This document shows, piece by piece, positions 19,178 through 29,258 of a stretch of 64,000 nt of DNA. Position numbers and translations under genes: made by a program. Every line of letters starts with the position of its first letter. Position 1 is the stretch's first letter. The notes beneath the pieces are model-generated. The model made no database searches. It saw only the letters and a program-made list of their open reading frames with translations, and was not told the origin of the DNA. The stretch spans positions 1 through 64,000 of the forward strand of contig NZ_JANLCK010000014.1 in the NCBI RefSeq assembly GCF_024979315.1, read 5' to 3'. This stretch comes from Herbiconiux oxytropis. Lineage in GTDB: Bacteria > Actinomycetota > Actinomycetes > Actinomycetales > Microbacteriaceae.

Positions 19178-20727
19178 TGGCCGGCGTTCCTGTCGGTCGC
19201 GCGGAGCAGCTCACGAGCTGGCACGCCGACTGGACCGGTCTTCGCGTGGCGGTGCTCGGCCTCGGCGTGACCGGGTTCTCGGTGGCCGACACCCTCACCG
19301 AGCTCGGAGCGCGCGTGCTCGTGGTCGCCGAGAAGGCCAAGCAGGAGTACATCGACCTCGTTCCCGTGATCGGCGCCGCGCTCGTGCAGGCGCCGGCGGG
19401 GGAGATCCCCGCCGAGCTCGAGGCCCACGATCCCGAGCTCGTGGTGGTCTCGCCCGGCTACCACCCCGATGACCCGCTGCTGGTCTGGGCCGCCGAGCGC
19501 GGCATCCCCGTCTGGGGCGATGTGGAGCTCGCCTGGCGGGTGCGCGACAAGGTGGTCGACGCCGTCACCGGCCGGCCCGCCGACTGGATCGCCGTCACGG
19601 GCACCAACGGCAAGACCACGACCACCCAGCTCGCCGCCTCGATGCTGCTCGCGGGCGGGCACCGCGTGGCGCCGTGCGGCAACATCGGCATCCCCGTGCT
19701 CGACGCGATCCGCGACCCGCAGGGCTTCGACGTGCTCGTGGTGGAGCTCTCGAGCTATCAGCTGCACTCCACGTCGAGCATGTCGGCCCACTCGGCCGTG
19801 GTGCTCAACGTGGCCGAGGACCACCTCGACTGGCACGGCTCGTTCGAGGCCTACGCCGCTGCCAAGGCACGAGTCTACGACGCCGTGCAGGTGGCCTGCG
19901 TCTACAACAAGGCCGACGAGCTGACGATGCGGATGGTCGAGGAGGCGGAGGTCGTCGAGGGCGCACGCGCCATCGGATTCGGCCTCGGCGTGCCCGGCCC
20001 GAGCGACTTCGGGGTCGTCGAGGGCATCCTCGTCGACCGCGCCTTCCTCGACGAACGGCGCGACTCCGCCCTCGAGATCGCGACCGTGACCGAGCTCGCC
20101 GCCCGCGGCCTCGCCGCGCCGCACACCGTGGCCGACGTGCTGGCCGCCGCAGCGCTCGCGCGCGCCTACGGCGTCTCGATCGAGGCCATCCGTGCGGCGC
20201 TCGCCTCGTTCACCCTCGACCGGCACCGGATCGAGCACGTGGTCACGGCGGGCGGCATCACCTGGGTCGACGACTCCAAGGCCACCAATCCGCACGCCGC
20301 CGCCGCATCGCTGAAGGCCTACCCCTCGATCGTCTGGATCGTGGGCGGGCTGCTGAAGGGCGTCGACGTCGACCCGTTCGTGCGCGATTCCCTCGCCGGC
20401 GCCCGCTCTCCCGTGCGGGCCGTCGTGGTGATCGGGGTCGACCGCGCGGAGCTCGGCGACGCCATCCGGCGACACGCCCCCGGGCTGCCGCTGTTCGAGG
20501 TCGACCACGCCGAGACTAGTGACGTGATGGCCGACGCGGTCGCCCTCGCAGCCGCCGTCGCCTCCAGCGGAGACGTGGTGCTGCTGGCTCCCGCCGCGGC
20601 CTCGATGGACCAGTTCACGGACTACGCGGATCGGGGAGACCGATTCGCGGCGGCCGTGCGGAAGCACGTGGGAGGCACTGACGGTGACGACGACCTCCCG
20701 GCCCACGACCCGCAGGCCGGCCGCTAG
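19177..20727 (+). CDS. murD: UDP-MurNAc-L-alanine (or glycine):D-glutamate ligase MurD
   Basis: A 516-residue Mur ligase that adds D-glutamate. It has an N-terminal Rossmann motif (VAVLGLGVTGFSVADTL), the ATP loop AVTGTNGKTTTTQLAAS, the SSYQLHST motif and, in the C-terminal domain, WVDDSKATNPHAA. The start at 19177 overlaps the mraY stop; an in-frame ATG fifteen bases earlier is an alternative. The 3' end overlaps ftsW by 44 bases, an unusually long overlap for this cluster. Confidence 0.95.
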   Translation: MAGVPVGRAEQLTSWHADWTGLRVAVLGLGVTGFSVADTLTELGARVLVVAEKAKQEYIDLVPVIGAALVQAPAGEIPAELEAHDPELVVVSPGYHPDDPLLVWAAERGIPVWGDVELAWRVRDKVVDAVTGRPADWIAVTGTNGKTTTTQLAASMLLAGGHRVAPCGNIGIPVLDAIRDPQGFDVLVVELSSYQLHSTSSMSAHSAVVLNVAEDHLDWHGSFEAYAAAKARVYDAVQVACVYNKADELTMRMVEEAEVVEGARAIGFGLGVPGPSDFGVVEGILVDRAFLDERRDSALEIATVTELAARGLAAPHTVADVLAAAALARAYGVSIEAIRAALASFTLDRHRIEHVVTAGGITWVDDSKATNPHAAAASLKAYPSIVWIVGGLLKGVDVDPFVRDSLAGARSPVRAVVVIGVDRAELGDAIRRHAPGLPLFEVDHAETSDVMADAVALAAAVASSGDVVLLAPAAASMDQFTDYADRGDRFAAAVRKHVGGTDGDDDLPAHDPQAGR

Positions 20728-21919
20728 AGCCGCCTCGGCCACGACCGCCTCGGCCAGAACCATCTCGGCCAGGACCATCTCGGACGGGGCGCACTCCGCC
20801 CGCATCTCGCTCGGCCAGGCGTTCACCGCCGAGTCGAGCAACTACTTCCTGCTGCTCGGCACCACCCTCTTCCTCGTGCTGCTCGGGCTCGTGATGGTGC
20901 TCTCGTCGAGCTCCATCGACTCCTACAACGGCAGCCAGGGCTTCTTCGGGGTGTTCTGGAAGCAGGGCATGTTCGCGCTCATCGGCATCCCGCTGATGCT
21001 CGTGATCTCCCGGCTGCCCCTCCGGGTCTTCAAGCGCTGGGCGTGGCTGGCGATCTTCGTGTCCGTGTGCGTGCAGCTGCTCGTGTTCACCCCGCTCGGC
21101 ATCGAGGTGGGCGGCAACCTCAACTGGATCGGCATCGGCAGCGTCAACTTCCAGCCCTCCGAGCTCGTCAAGCTCGCGCTCGTGGTGTGGATGGGGGCGA
21201 TCCTGGCGAAGAAGGAGGCTCTCCTCGGCAGGTTCGGGCACGTCGCCATCCCCATCCTGCCCGTGGCCGGCGGGGCCATCCTGCTCGTGCTCGTGGGCGG
21301 CGACCTCGGAACGGTCATGATCATGGCCGGCCTCGTCTTCGGCGCCCTCTTCTTCGCCGGCATCAAGCTCAGGATGCTCGCCCTCCCGATCATCGCGGCG
21401 GCCCTCATCGCCGTGGTGGTCGCCTTCTCCAGCGAGAGCCGCACCACGCGCATCATGGCGTTCCTCGCGGGCACCAACACCGATTACGAGGGCACGGACT
21501 GGCAGGCTCAGCACGGCGAGTGGGCGCTCGCAAGCGGCGGGGTTCTCGGCGTCGGGCTCGGTAACTCCCGGGCGAAGTGGTCGTGGCTGCCCGCGGCCGA
21601 CAACGACTACATCTTCGCCATCATCGGCGAGGAGCTCGGCCTCGTGGGGGCCATCGTCGTGCTCATCCTCTTCGTGGCGCTCGCGATCGCGTTCGTGCGC
21701 ATCATCCGTTCGACCAACGACATGTTCTCGCGCGTCGTGACCGGCGCCGTGATGGTGTGGCTGATCGGCCAGGCCTTCGTGAACATCGCGGTGGTGCTCG
21801 GTGTCCTCCCGGTGCTCGGCGTGCCCTTGCCGCTGATCTCGTCCGGCGGATCGGCCCTGCTCACGACGCTCGCCGCCATCGGCGTCGTGCTCGCCGTGGC
21901 CAGGGAGAACGCGACGTGA
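20684..21919 (+). CDS. ftsW: Peptidoglycan glycosyltransferase FtsW (SEDS family)
   Basis: A 411-residue polytopic membrane protein with about ten helices that polymerises lipid II at the septum together with FtsI. Conserved segments include SSSSIDSY after the first helix, FQPSELVKLALVVW, and PLISSGGSALLTTLAAIG near the C-terminus. The first 35 residues are a Thr/Ser/Ala/Arg-rich cytoplasmic tail built from imperfect 15-base repeats (20731-20775). The GTG at 20684 is preceded by GGGAGG and lies inside murD. Confidence 0.94.
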   Translation: MTTTSRPTTRRPAARAASATTASARTISARTISDGAHSARISLGQAFTAESSNYFLLLGTTLFLVLLGLVMVLSSSSIDSYNGSQGFFGVFWKQGMFALIGIPLMLVISRLPLRVFKRWAWLAIFVSVCVQLLVFTPLGIEVGGNLNWIGIGSVNFQPSELVKLALVVWMGAILAKKEALLGRFGHVAIPILPVAGGAILLVLVGGDLGTVMIMAGLVFGALFFAGIKLRMLALPIIAAALIAVVVAFSSESRTTRIMAFLAGTNTDYEGTDWQAQHGEWALASGGVLGVGLGNSRAKWSWLPAADNDYIFAIIGEELGLVGAIVVLILFVALAIAFVRIIRSTNDMFSRVVTGAVMVWLIGQAFVNIAVVLGVLPVLGVPLPLISSGGSALLTTLAAIGVVLAVARENAT

Positions 21920-23007
21920 CCACCTACCTCCTCGCGGGCGGCGGCACGGCCGGCCACGTGAACCCGCTGCTCGCGACCGCCGACGAGCTGCGCCGGCGTG
22001 ATCCGTCGTGCACCGTGCTCGTGCTCGGCACCGCCGAGGGGCTCGAGGCGCGGCTCGTGCCGGCGCGCGGCTACGAGCTGCTGACCATCCCCAAGCTGCC
22101 CTTCCCACGCAGGCCTGACGCCGCCGCCCTGCGCTTCCCGGGCGGGCTGCGCCGCACCATCGCCCAGGTGGCCCGGATCGTGCGCGAGCGCGGGGTCGAC
22201 GTCGTCGTGGGCTTCGGCGGCTACGCCTCCGCACCCGGCTACCTCGGCGCCCGCAAGGCCCGCGTGCCGTTCGTCATCCACGAGGGCAATGCGATGCCCG
22301 GGCTCGCCAACCGGCTCGGCGCGCGCTTCTCGCCCTGGGTGGGCGTGACGTTCGCGAGCACGAGGCTGCCGCACGCGCGACTGACCGGCATGCCGCTCCG
22401 CCGCGAGGTGACCGCCCTCGCCGATCCCGCCGTGCGCGCTGCGGCCGCCGCCGAGGCCCAGGAGCTCTTCGGACTCGACCCCGCGCGGCCCACGCTCCTC
22501 GTGACGGGCGGCTCGCTCGGCGCCCGCCGCATCAACGCCGCCGTGCACGGCTCCGCCGACGCCCTCGTGGGGGCCGGCTGGAACGTGCTGCACATCGCGG
22601 GGAACCGTGCCGAGGTCACCGACCCCGGTGTCGCCGGCTACGTCTTCCTCGACTACTGCGACCGGATGGACCTCGCCCTGGCCGTGGCCTCCTTCGCGGT
22701 GTCGCGCGCCGGTGCCTCCACGCTCTCGGAGTTCGGCGCCGTCGGCCTCCCCTCGGTGCTCGTGCCCTACGCGGTCGGCAACGGCGAGCAGCGCTTCAAC
22801 GCCCGCGACCTCCTCGCCGCGGGCGGGGCCGTGCTCGTCGAGGACGCCTCGTTCACCCCGCAGAAGGTCACCGAGGTGGTGCTGCCGATCCTGGCCGACC
22901 CGGCCCGGATCGAGACGATGGCCGTCGCCGCGCGCGGAGCGGGCATCCCGGATGGTGACGCCCGCCTGGCCGCCCTGGTCGACGAGGCACTCGCGGGGCG
23001 TGCCTGA
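21916..23007 (+). CDS. murG: UDP-GlcNAc:lipid I N-acetylglucosaminyltransferase MurG
   Basis: A 363-residue peripheral membrane glycosyltransferase that turns lipid I into lipid II. The N-terminal acceptor-site loop LLAGGGTAGHVNPLLA, the GFGGYASAPGYL motif, VIHEGNAMPGLANRL, and the donor-site VTGGSLGARRIN and SRAGASTLSEF motifs are all present. The GTG start overlaps the ftsW stop by four bases. A 92-base gap then separates it from murC, one of the few breaks in the cluster. Confidence 0.96.
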   Translation: MTTYLLAGGGTAGHVNPLLATADELRRRDPSCTVLVLGTAEGLEARLVPARGYELLTIPKLPFPRRPDAAALRFPGGLRRTIAQVARIVRERGVDVVVGFGGYASAPGYLGARKARVPFVIHEGNAMPGLANRLGARFSPWVGVTFASTRLPHARLTGMPLRREVTALADPAVRAAAAAEAQELFGLDPARPTLLVTGGSLGARRINAAVHGSADALVGAGWNVLHIAGNRAEVTDPGVAGYVFLDYCDRMDLALAVASFAVSRAGASTLSEFGAVGLPSVLVPYAVGNGEQRFNARDLLAAGGAVLVEDASFTPQKVTEVVLPILADPARIETMAVAARGAGIPDGDARLAALVDEALAGRA

Positions 23008-23099
23008 ACGCCCGCCGCTCCCGGTGCGCGTAACGTTGTAGGCGGCGGATCCCCCTCCGCCCGACAGACCCGTCCCCGTCTTCGAAAGTGCGTGAGCCC

Positions 23100-24524
23100 G
23101 TGATCAAGCCCGACCTCGACATCGAGATTCCCGAGACGCTCGGCGCCGTGCACTTCGTGGGCATCGGCGGAGCGGGCATGAGCGGCATCGCCCGCCTCTT
23201 CGCCGCCTCCGGACTCACCGTGACGGGATCGGACCGCACCGACTCGAAGACCGCCGAGAAGCTCCGCGCGATCGGCATCCCCGTGGCCGTGGGCCACGAC
23301 GCCGCGAACGTCGGCGACGCCGACACCCTCGTGGTGACGAGCGCGCTGTGGCCCGACAACCCCGAGTACCTGCTCGCGAAGGAGCGAGGCCTCACCGTGC
23401 TGCACCGCTCGCAGGCGCTCGCCTGGCTCACCAACCGGCGCAGGCTCATCGCCGTGGCCGGAGCGCACGGCAAGACCACCTCGACCGGCATGATCGTGAC
23501 CGCCCTGCGCGAGCTCGACGCCGAGCCGAGCTTCGTGAACGGCGGCGTCATCTCCGATCTCGGCACGAGCTCCGCGCTCGGCGACGGCGAGCTGTTCGTG
23601 GTGGAGGCCGACGAGTCAGACGGCTCGTTCCTGCTCTACGACACGGCCGTCTCCCTCATCACGAACGTCGACCCCGACCACCTCGACCACTACGGCTCCG
23701 TCGAGGCGGTGGAGGACGCCTTCGTGCGGTTCGCCGACGCCTCCTCCGAACTCGTCGTCATCTCCTCCGACGACGCCGGGGCGCTTCGTGTGTCGGCCCG
23801 CCTCGCGCACGAGCGGGTGCTCACCTTCGGAGAGGCGGCCGACGCCGACTTCCGCGTGCACTCGGTGGTGACCGACGGGCCCGTGCGGTTCACGATCTCG
23901 CATCAGGGCACCGACTACCCGGCCGAGCTGCGAGTGCCGGGGCGCCACAACGCCCTCAACGCGGCCGGCGCCGTGGCCGTGCTCGTGGGGCTCGGCTTCG
24001 AGACCGCCGCGGCCGTCGCCGCCGAGGGGGCCTTCGGCGGCACGGGCCGGCGCTTCGAGCTGCACGGCACCGTGGGCGGCGTGAGCGTCTACGACGACTA
24101 CGCGCACCACCCCACCGAGGTCGACGCCGCTCTCACCGCCGCGCGCACCGTCGTGGGCGAGGGCCGCATCATCGCCGTGCACCAGCCCCATCTCTACAGC
24201 CGCACCCAGCTCATGGCGGGGGAGTTCGCCGAGACCCTCGAGCGCACCGCCGACTACACGATCGTGCTCGAGGTCTGCGGCGCGCGGGAGGATCCGATCC
24301 CGGGCGTCACCGGGGCCCTCGTCTCCGAGCGATTCGACGACCCCGCCCACGTGGCCTACATCGACGACTGGCAGCGTGCCGCAGATCACCTCGCCGAGGT
24401 GGCCCGGCCGGGCGACTTCGTGGTGACCCTCGGCTGCGGCGACGTGAACCTCATCGTCCCGCAGCTGCTCGACTCGCTCGAGCGCATTCGTCCGGCGTCG
24501 GAGGCGGACGTCGCGGCCGGATGA
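23100..24524 (+). CDS. murC: UDP-MurNAc:L-alanine (or glycine) ligase MurC
   Basis: A 474-residue Mur ligase that adds the first stem-peptide residue. It has an N-terminal [18 protein letters not shown] Rossmann loop, the ATP loop [24 protein letters not shown], and [13 protein letters not shown] prefer the GTG at 23100 because the protein then begins [11 protein letters not shown], close to the conserved fold; a GTG four codons upstream is possible. The stop overlaps ftsQ (ATGA). In families with B-type peptidoglycan the first residue is glycine; the sequence alone does not show which is used. Confidence 0.94.
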   Translation: MIKPDLDIEIPETLGAVHFVGIGGAGMSGIARLFAASGLTVTGSDRTDSKTAEKLRAIGIPVAVGHDAANVGDADTLVVTSALWPDNPEYLLAKERGLTVLHRSQALAWLTNRRRLIAVAGAHGKTTSTGMIVTALRELDAEPSFVNGGVISDLGTSSALGDGELFVVEADESDGSFLLYDTAVSLITNVDPDHLDHYGSVEAVEDAFVRFADASSELVVISSDDAGALRVSARLAHERVLTFGEAADADFRVHSVVTDGPVRFTISHQGTDYPAELRVPGRHNALNAAGAVAVLVGLGFETAAAVAAEGAFGGTGRRFELHGTVGGVSVYDDYAHHPTEVDAALTAARTVVGEGRIIAVHQPHLYSRTQLMAGEFAETLERTADYTIVLEVCGAREDPIPGVTGALVSERFDDPAHVAYIDDWQRAADHLAEVARPGDFVVTLGCGDVNLIVPQLLDSLERIRPASEADVAAG

Positions 24525-25615
24525 AAAGACCACCCGGCATCACCCCACCCCCGGCGGCGCCCCCGCCGCCGCCGCCTCCTCCGCCTGCCCGCGAGAAGCG
24601 GGCGGCCCGCGTGCCCAAGGTCCGGCCGGCCGAGAAGCCTCCGGCACGACCTGCGGCGCCGGTGGCCGATGCGCAGGCGACCGAGCCGATCGAGCGGCTG
24701 CCGGTCTCGCTCGAGACCGGTGCCGTCATCGTGCCCGAGGGCATCCGCCTGCCCGAGCGCAGTCCGCTCTCGGAGCGCACGGGCACGATCGAGCGCACGG
24801 GCACGATCGAACGGCCGGCCAGGCCCGAGCGACCCGGCCGCCGCTCCGCCGTCGCCGAGCGGGAGCTCCGCCGCGCCACGCGCTCGCGCCGCCGCTACGA
24901 GCGCGCCGAGGCGAAGCGCTTCACCCAGCGCTCACGTCGGCGCAGGCTCGCCTGGATGATCTCGGGCGCCTCGCTCGTGGGGCTGGTCATCGTGGTGCTG
25001 CTCGCCGCGTACTCGCCCCTCCTGGCCGTGCGCAGCATCGCCGTGGAGGGTGCCACCCGTCTCGACGCGGCGGCCGTCACGAGCGCTCTCGACGACCAGC
25101 TCGGCCGTCCGCTCGCCCTCGTCGACTACGGCACGATCGAGCGCGAGCTGGCGGCGTTCCCCTACATCGAGTCGTACTCGGTCGAGGCCAGGCCGCCCGA
25201 CACGCTCGCCGTGCGTGTCGTCGAGCGCCGACCGGTGGCCCAGGTGCAGACCGCCACGGGATTCGACCTCATCGACGCCGCGGGCGTCACGGTGCAGCAG
25301 TGGCCCGACCGCATCACGGGGTTCCCGCTGCTCGACCTCACCGGCACCCAGATCGGCAGTCCCGGTTTCCGGGCGGCCGCCGCCGTGCTGATGTCGCTCC
25401 CGGACGAGCTGCTCGCCTCGATCGACCGCATCAGCGGCACCACCCCCGACAGCGTGACCTTCGTCTTCGCCGGCGTCGGTCAGAGCGTCGTGTGGGGGAG
25501 CCCCGAGGAGAGCGAGCTGAAGTCGCGGCTGCTCACGCGGCTCATCGGCACCCAGGATCCGAACCTCCCGGTGCAGTACGACGTCTCGAGCCCGCAGAGC
25601 CCCGTGGTGCGCTGA
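24521..25615 (+). CDS. ftsQ: Cell division protein FtsQ/DivIB
   Basis: A 364-residue bitopic division protein. The long cytoplasmic N-terminus (about 145 residues) begins with a run of prolines and is basic; it includes an ERTGTI segment duplicated by a perfect 18-base tandem repeat (24773-24790 and 24791-24808). One membrane helix lies near 148-168 ([20 protein letters not shown]), then a POTRA domain ([20 protein letters not shown]) and the FtsQ beta domain ([13 protein letters not shown]...). It links the FtsL side of the divisome to the peptidoglycan synthases. The ATG overlaps the murC stop. Confidence 0.93.
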   Translation: MKRPPGITPPPAAPPPPPPPPPAREKRAARVPKVRPAEKPPARPAAPVADAQATEPIERLPVSLETGAVIVPEGIRLPERSPLSERTGTIERTGTIERPARPERPGRRSAVAERELRRATRSRRRYERAEAKRFTQRSRRRRLAWMISGASLVGLVIVVLLAAYSPLLAVRSIAVEGATRLDAAAVTSALDDQLGRPLALVDYGTIERELAAFPYIESYSVEARPPDTLAVRVVERRPVAQVQTATGFDLIDAAGVTVQQWPDRITGFPLLDLTGTQIGSPGFRAAAAVLMSLPDELLASIDRISGTTPDSVTFVFAGVGQSVVWGSPEESELKSRLLTRLIGTQDPNLPVQYDVSSPQSPVVR

Positions 25616-25692
25616 TCGCGACACGCGGTGTTTCTCCCGGATGCGCGGGGCGCGCTCCCGTAACTTCGTCGTAGGAAATACATACTCGGAAT

Positions 25693-25717
25693 AACTTTAA
25701 CTTTCAACTTGAACTTT
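25693..25717. repeat. Six-base-periodic AACTTT array upstream of ftsZ
   Basis: AACTTT, AACTTT, CAACTT, GAACTTT follow one another in the only AT-rich stretch of the 124-base ftsQ-ftsZ gap, ending 22 bases before the GTG of ftsZ and just before its GGAGG. It may be part of the ftsZ promoter or 5' leader; no clear -35/-10 pair is evident around it. Confidence 0.6.
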
Positions 25718-25739
25718 AAGGTTCCAGCGGAGGCCGGAC

Positions 25740-26984
25740 GTGACTTCAAACCAGAACTACCTCGCCGTGATCAAGGTCGTCGGTATCGGCGGCGGCGGCG
25801 TCAACGCCGTGAACCGCATGATCGAGCTCGGCCTTCGCGGGGTCGAGTTCATCGCGATCAACACGGATGCCCAGGCGCTGCTCATGAGCGACGCCGACGT
25901 CAAGCTCGACGTGGGTCGCGAGATCACCCGAGGGCTCGGCGCAGGCGCCGACCCCGAGGTCGGCCGTCGTGCTGCCGAAGACCACGCGGAGGAGATCGAG
26001 GAGGCCCTCGCCGGTGCCGACATGGTCTTCGTCACCGCAGGTGAAGGCGGCGGAACCGGCACCGGTGGCGCCCCCGTGGTCGCCCGCATCGCGAAGTCGA
26101 TCGGCGCGCTCACCATCGGTGTGGTCACGAAGCCCTTCGGCTTCGAGGGCAAGCGCCGTGCGGCCCAAGCCGAGGACGGCGTGGCCACCCTCAAGAACGA
26201 GGTCGACACCCTCATCGTGGTGCCCAACGACCGGCTGCTCGAGATCAGCGACCGCGGCATCAGCATGCTCGAGGCCTTCTCGACCGCCGACCAGGTGCTG
26301 CTCGCCGGTGTCCAGGGCATCACCGACCTCATCACGACCCCCGGCCTCATCAACCTCGACTTCGCCGACGTCAAGTCGGTCATGCAGGGCGCGGGCTCGG
26401 CCCTCATGGGCATCGGCTCCTCCCGCGGCGCCGACCGGGCCATCAAGGCCGCGGAGCTCGCCGTGGCGAGCCCTCTGCTCGAGGCCTCGATCGACGGAGC
26501 GCACGGCGTGCTGCTCTCGATCCAGGGCGGATCGAACCTCGGCATCTTCGAGATCAACGACGCCGCCAAGCTCGTGCAGGACTCGGTGCACCCCGAGGCG
26601 AACATCATCTTCGGTGCCGTGATCGACGACACCCTCGGCGACGAGGTGCGCGTCACGGTCATCGCCGCCGGCTTCGACGGTGGCGAGCCCAACGCCAACA
26701 CCCCGGCCGTGGCCGCCGACACCCGCCGTGCGAGCTTCGCCGCCGCGGCCGAGGAGTCCGACCCGTACGGCCGAGGCGGAGCCCCCGCGGCGTCGCCGCG
26801 CCGCGAGCACGCCGCCGCCGAGAGCGCCGCGGAGCCGACACCGTCGACCCCGACGCCCTCGTGGGCCGGTTCGTCGCAGTCCTCGCACTCCGGAGGTGAC
26901 CTCGGTCTCGCCGGCGGTGTGGCGCTCGACCCGGCCTCCGAAGACGACGACGCCGACCTGGATGTCCCCGACTTCCTGAAGTGA
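25740..26984 (+). CDS. ftsZ: Cell division GTPase FtsZ
   Basis: A 414-residue tubulin homologue that forms the Z ring. The tubulin signature GGGTGTGG is at residues 103-110, the N-terminal [16 protein letters not shown] loop and the T7 loop [11 protein letters not shown] are intact. An acidic, Ser/Pro-rich linker of about 80 residues leads to the C-terminal peptide DLDVPDFLK, which in actinobacteria binds SepF (encoded two genes downstream). Start is GTG at 25740 with CGGAGG upstream. The gap before it is large for this cluster, so ftsZ probably has its own promoter. Confidence 0.97.
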   Translation: MTSNQNYLAVIKVVGIGGGGVNAVNRMIELGLRGVEFIAINTDAQALLMSDADVKLDVGREITRGLGAGADPEVGRRAAEDHAEEIEEALAGADMVFVTAGEGGGTGTGGAPVVARIAKSIGALTIGVVTKPFGFEGKRRAAQAEDGVATLKNEVDTLIVVPNDRLLEISDRGISMLEAFSTADQVLLAGVQGITDLITTPGLINLDFADVKSVMQGAGSALMGIGSSRGADRAIKAAELAVASPLLEASIDGAHGVLLSIQGGSNLGIFEINDAAKLVQDSVHPEANIIFGAVIDDTLGDEVRVTVIAAGFDGGEPNANTPAVAADTRRASFAAAAEESDPYGRGGAPAASPRREHAAAESAAEPTPSTPTPSWAGSSQSSHSGGDLGLAGGVALDPASEDDDADLDVPDFLK

Positions 26985-27652
26985 GCGAACTCTCCGACCG
27001 CGTCGAACGGGTCGTCTCCGGCATCTCGGAGGCGGCCCGTTCGGCCGATCGCGATCCGTCGGAGCTCACGCTCATCGCGGTCACCAAGTTCCACCCCGCC
27101 TCGCTCGTGCGGGAGCTCCAGGCCCTCGGGCTCCGCGACTTCGGGGAGAACCGGCACCAGGAGGCGCGCGAGAAGGCGGTCGAACTCGCCGACCTCGACC
27201 TGCGTTGGCACTTCGTGGGTCAGCTGCAGTCGAAGAAGGCCCGCCAGGCCCGGGAGTACGCCTCCGTGGTGCACTCGGTCGACCGCCCCGAGCTCGTCGA
27301 CCGGCTCGCCTCGCCCGGGCATCCGCTCGACGTGTTCCTGCAGGTCAATCTCACCGACGATCCCGCCCGCGGGGGAGTGCGGCCCGAGGAGCTCCTCGCC
27401 CTGGCCGAGCACACGGCCGGAGCCGAGGGGCTGAACCTCCTCGGCGTCATGGCGGTCGCCCCCCTCGACGAGGAGCCAAGGGCCGCCTTCGCGCGCCTGA
27501 AGGCCGCAAGCGACGAGGTGCGCACCGTCGTGCCCGCCGCCACCTCGATCTCGGCGGGGATGTCGCACGACTACCGCGAGGCGATCGCCGAAGGCGCGAC
27601 ACACCTGCGCATCGGGACCGCAATCACGGGAAACCGGCCGCCGCGCGATTAA
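26981..27652 (+). CDS. YggS-family pyridoxal phosphate homeostasis protein
   Basis: A 223-residue TIM-barrel PLP-binding protein (PLPBP/YggS). The lysine that holds PLP lies in LIAVTKFHP near residue 31, and [26 protein letters not shown] and [19 protein letters not shown] are the typical motifs. The family controls vitamin B6 and amino acid pools and has no known catalytic activity. It overlaps the ftsZ stop (GTGA) and is a conserved member of the ftsZ-sepF segment in Gram-positive bacteria. Confidence 0.92.
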   Translation: MSELSDRVERVVSGISEAARSADRDPSELTLIAVTKFHPASLVRELQALGLRDFGENRHQEAREKAVELADLDLRWHFVGQLQSKKARQAREYASVVHSVDRPELVDRLASPGHPLDVFLQVNLTDDPARGGVRPEELLALAEHTAGAEGLNLLGVMAVAPLDEEPRAAFARLKAASDEVRTVVPAATSISAGMSHDYREAIAEGATHLRIGTAITGNRPPRD

Positions 27653-27692
27653 TCTCGGGGTTAGGAAAAAGTAACCGCAACCGGAGGTTCTG

Positions 27693-28208
27693 ATGGCCAA
27701 CCCGCTCCGCAAGACAATGGTGTACCTCGGTCTCGCCGACGAAGAGCTCGAGTACGAGGCTCCCGCCGAGCGCGCCCCCCAGTCCTCGCCCGTGGCACCT
27801 GTGCCTCATCCGCACCAGGCCCCGCAGGCCGCCGCCCCGGCTCAGCCGCAGGCCGGCCGCGCCCCCGTGACCCCGCTCCGCAAGTCCGCGCACACGAGCG
27901 CGCCGAAGAATGTGGCCCCTGCTGAAATGAACGAGATCCTCACCGTCCACCCCAAGCAGTACAAAGACGCCCAGGTGATCGCCGAGAACTTCCGCGACGG
28001 CATCCCGGTCATCATCAACCTCTCGCAGATGACGGATGCCGACGCGCGCCGTCTGATCGACTTCGCCGGCGGCCTCTCGCAGGGCCTCTACGGCAAGATC
28101 GAGCGTGTCACCAGCAAGGTGTTCCTGCTCTCGCCGTCCCACGTCTCGGTCTCCGGAGACGACGGATCTCCCGCGCGTGCGGAATCCTCCTTCTTCGTAC
28201 AGTCATAA
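27693..28208 (+). CDS. sepF: Cell division protein SepF
   Basis: A 171-residue cytoplasmic protein that tethers FtsZ to the membrane. The N-terminus ([18 protein letters not shown]) is the amphipathic membrane-binding region, a Pro/Ala/Gln linker follows, and the C-terminal SepF domain contains [19 protein letters not shown] and [27 protein letters not shown] good GGAGG precedes the ATG at 27693. In the absence of FtsA in this lineage SepF is the main membrane anchor of FtsZ. Confidence 0.95.
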   Translation: MANPLRKTMVYLGLADEELEYEAPAERAPQSSPVAPVPHPHQAPQAAAPAQPQAGRAPVTPLRKSAHTSAPKNVAPAEMNEILTVHPKQYKDAQVIAENFRDGIPVIINLSQMTDADARRLIDFAGGLSQGLYGKIERVTSKVFLLSPSHVSVSGDDGSPARAESSFFVQS

Positions 28209-28215
28209 TTGCTGA

Positions 28216-28521
28216 GTGGGTTCACTCGTCGTCATCATCGCGACCGTCGTCTATTTCGCTCTGCTGCTGTACTTCTTCCTGATGTGGGGTCGATTCATCC
28301 TCGACCTCGTCCGGACCGTGCGCCGTGACTGGCGCCCGGCCGGGGCAGTGCTGGTGCTGGCGGAGGTGGCCTACACGGTCACCGACCCGCCCATCCGGTT
28401 CTTCCGGCGGATCATCCCGCCGCTCCGACTCGGCGCCGTGGCGCTCGACTTCGGCTGGAGCATCACGATGCTCCTCGTCATCATCGGTCTCTCCGTGGCG
28501 GGCTTCTTCCGCTCGGCGTGA
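28216..28521 (+). CDS. YggT family membrane protein
   Basis: A 101-residue protein with two hydrophobic segments (residues about 3-22 and 76-98) and a YggT-type loop, AYTVTDPPIRFFRRIIPPLR. The YggT family is usually encoded between sepF and divIVA and has been linked to membrane and division processes, but its activity is unknown. The GTG at 28216 is eight bases after the sepF stop, so it is probably co-transcribed. Confidence 0.88.
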   Translation: MGSLVVIIATVVYFALLLYFFLMWGRFILDLVRTVRRDWRPAGAVLVLAEVAYTVTDPPIRFFRRIIPPLRLGAVALDFGWSITMLLVIIGLSVAGFFRSA

Positions 28522-28535
28522 CCTTCCCAGGGAAT

Positions 28536-28553
28536 GTTGCTACGGTTAGCAAC
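28536..28553. promoter_or_regulatory. Palindrome in the divIVA promoter region
   Basis: GTTGCTA, CGGT, TAGCAAC form a perfect 7-base inverted repeat 40 bases upstream of divIVA. The left arm contains a TTGCTA that could serve as a -35 box, so the palindrome is a candidate operator overlapping a divIVA promoter. The regulator is unknown. Confidence 0.45.
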
Positions 28554-28592
28554 GCGTTATCACTGTTTGTCAAGCAATAAGGGTGGAAAACC

Positions 28593-29258
28593 ATGGCGTT
28601 AACTCCGGAAGATGTTGTTAACAAGAGATTTTCTCAGACCAAGTTCCGCGAGGGCTACGACCAGGACGAGGTGGATGACTTCCTCGACGAGGTCGTCGTC
28701 GAGCTCCGCCGCCTGACGCAGGAGAACGAGGAGCTCAAGGCTCAGCTCGGCTCCGGTGCCGCTCCGGTCGCCGCCGCTCCCGCTGAGAAGGCCGTCGTGG
28801 CCGAAGAGGTCGTCGAGGCCCCCGCGCCCGTCGCCGAGGTGCCCGCACCCGTCGCCGCCGCTCCGGCACCGGCCCCGGCTCCTGTGGCCGCAGCTCCCTC
28901 GACTTCCGATGTCGACGACGAGACCGGCTCGACCACGAACCTGCTCCAGCTGGCCCGTCGTCTGCACGACGAGCACGTCAAGGAAGGCGCCGACAAGCGC
29001 GACGCCCTCATCGCCGAAGGCCACGCCACAGCGGCACGCATCGTCGCCGAGGCCGAGACCAAGCAGCGCAACGAGCTCGCCCGTCTCAACCAGGAGAAGG
29101 CCGGCATCGAGCACCGCATCGACGAGCTGCGCACCTTCGAGAAGGACTACCGCTCGGGGCTGAAGAGCTACATCGAGGACCAGCTCAAGGAGCTGACCTC
29201 GTCGAGCGTCGACGGCGACAAGAGCCCGTCGTCGAGCTTCAGCGGCTTTGGAGGCTGA
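28593..29258 (+). CDS. divIVA: DivIVA/Wag31 polar growth protein
   Basis: A 221-residue coiled-coil protein that marks curved membranes at the poles and directs apical wall synthesis. The N-terminal membrane-binding domain is MALTPEDVVNKRFSQTKFREGYDQDEVDDFLDEV (see residues 1-34), followed by a first coiled coil (LRRLTQENEELKAQL), an Ala/Pro/Val-rich linker (residues 50-105) and a second, longer coiled coil to about residue 205. A GGTGG-type site precedes the ATG. The 3' end overlaps the TTG start of lspA by 11 bases. Confidence 0.95.
   Translation: MALTPEDVVNKRFSQTKFREGYDQDEVDDFLDEVVVELRRLTQENEELKAQLGSGAAPVAAAPAEKAVVAEEVVEAPAPVAEVPAPVAAAPAPAPAPVAAAPSTSDVDDETGSTTNLLQLARRLHDEHVKEGADKRDALIAEGHATAARIVAEAETKQRNELARLNQEKAGIEHRIDELRTFEKDYRSGLKSYIEDQLKELTSSSVDGDKSPSSSFSGFGG

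Noticed and set aside
24773-24808. Sequencing or assembly error in ftsQ because of the perfect 18-base duplication
   Set aside because: The duplication is in frame, lies in a disordered cytoplasmic tail, and leaves all FtsQ domains intact.
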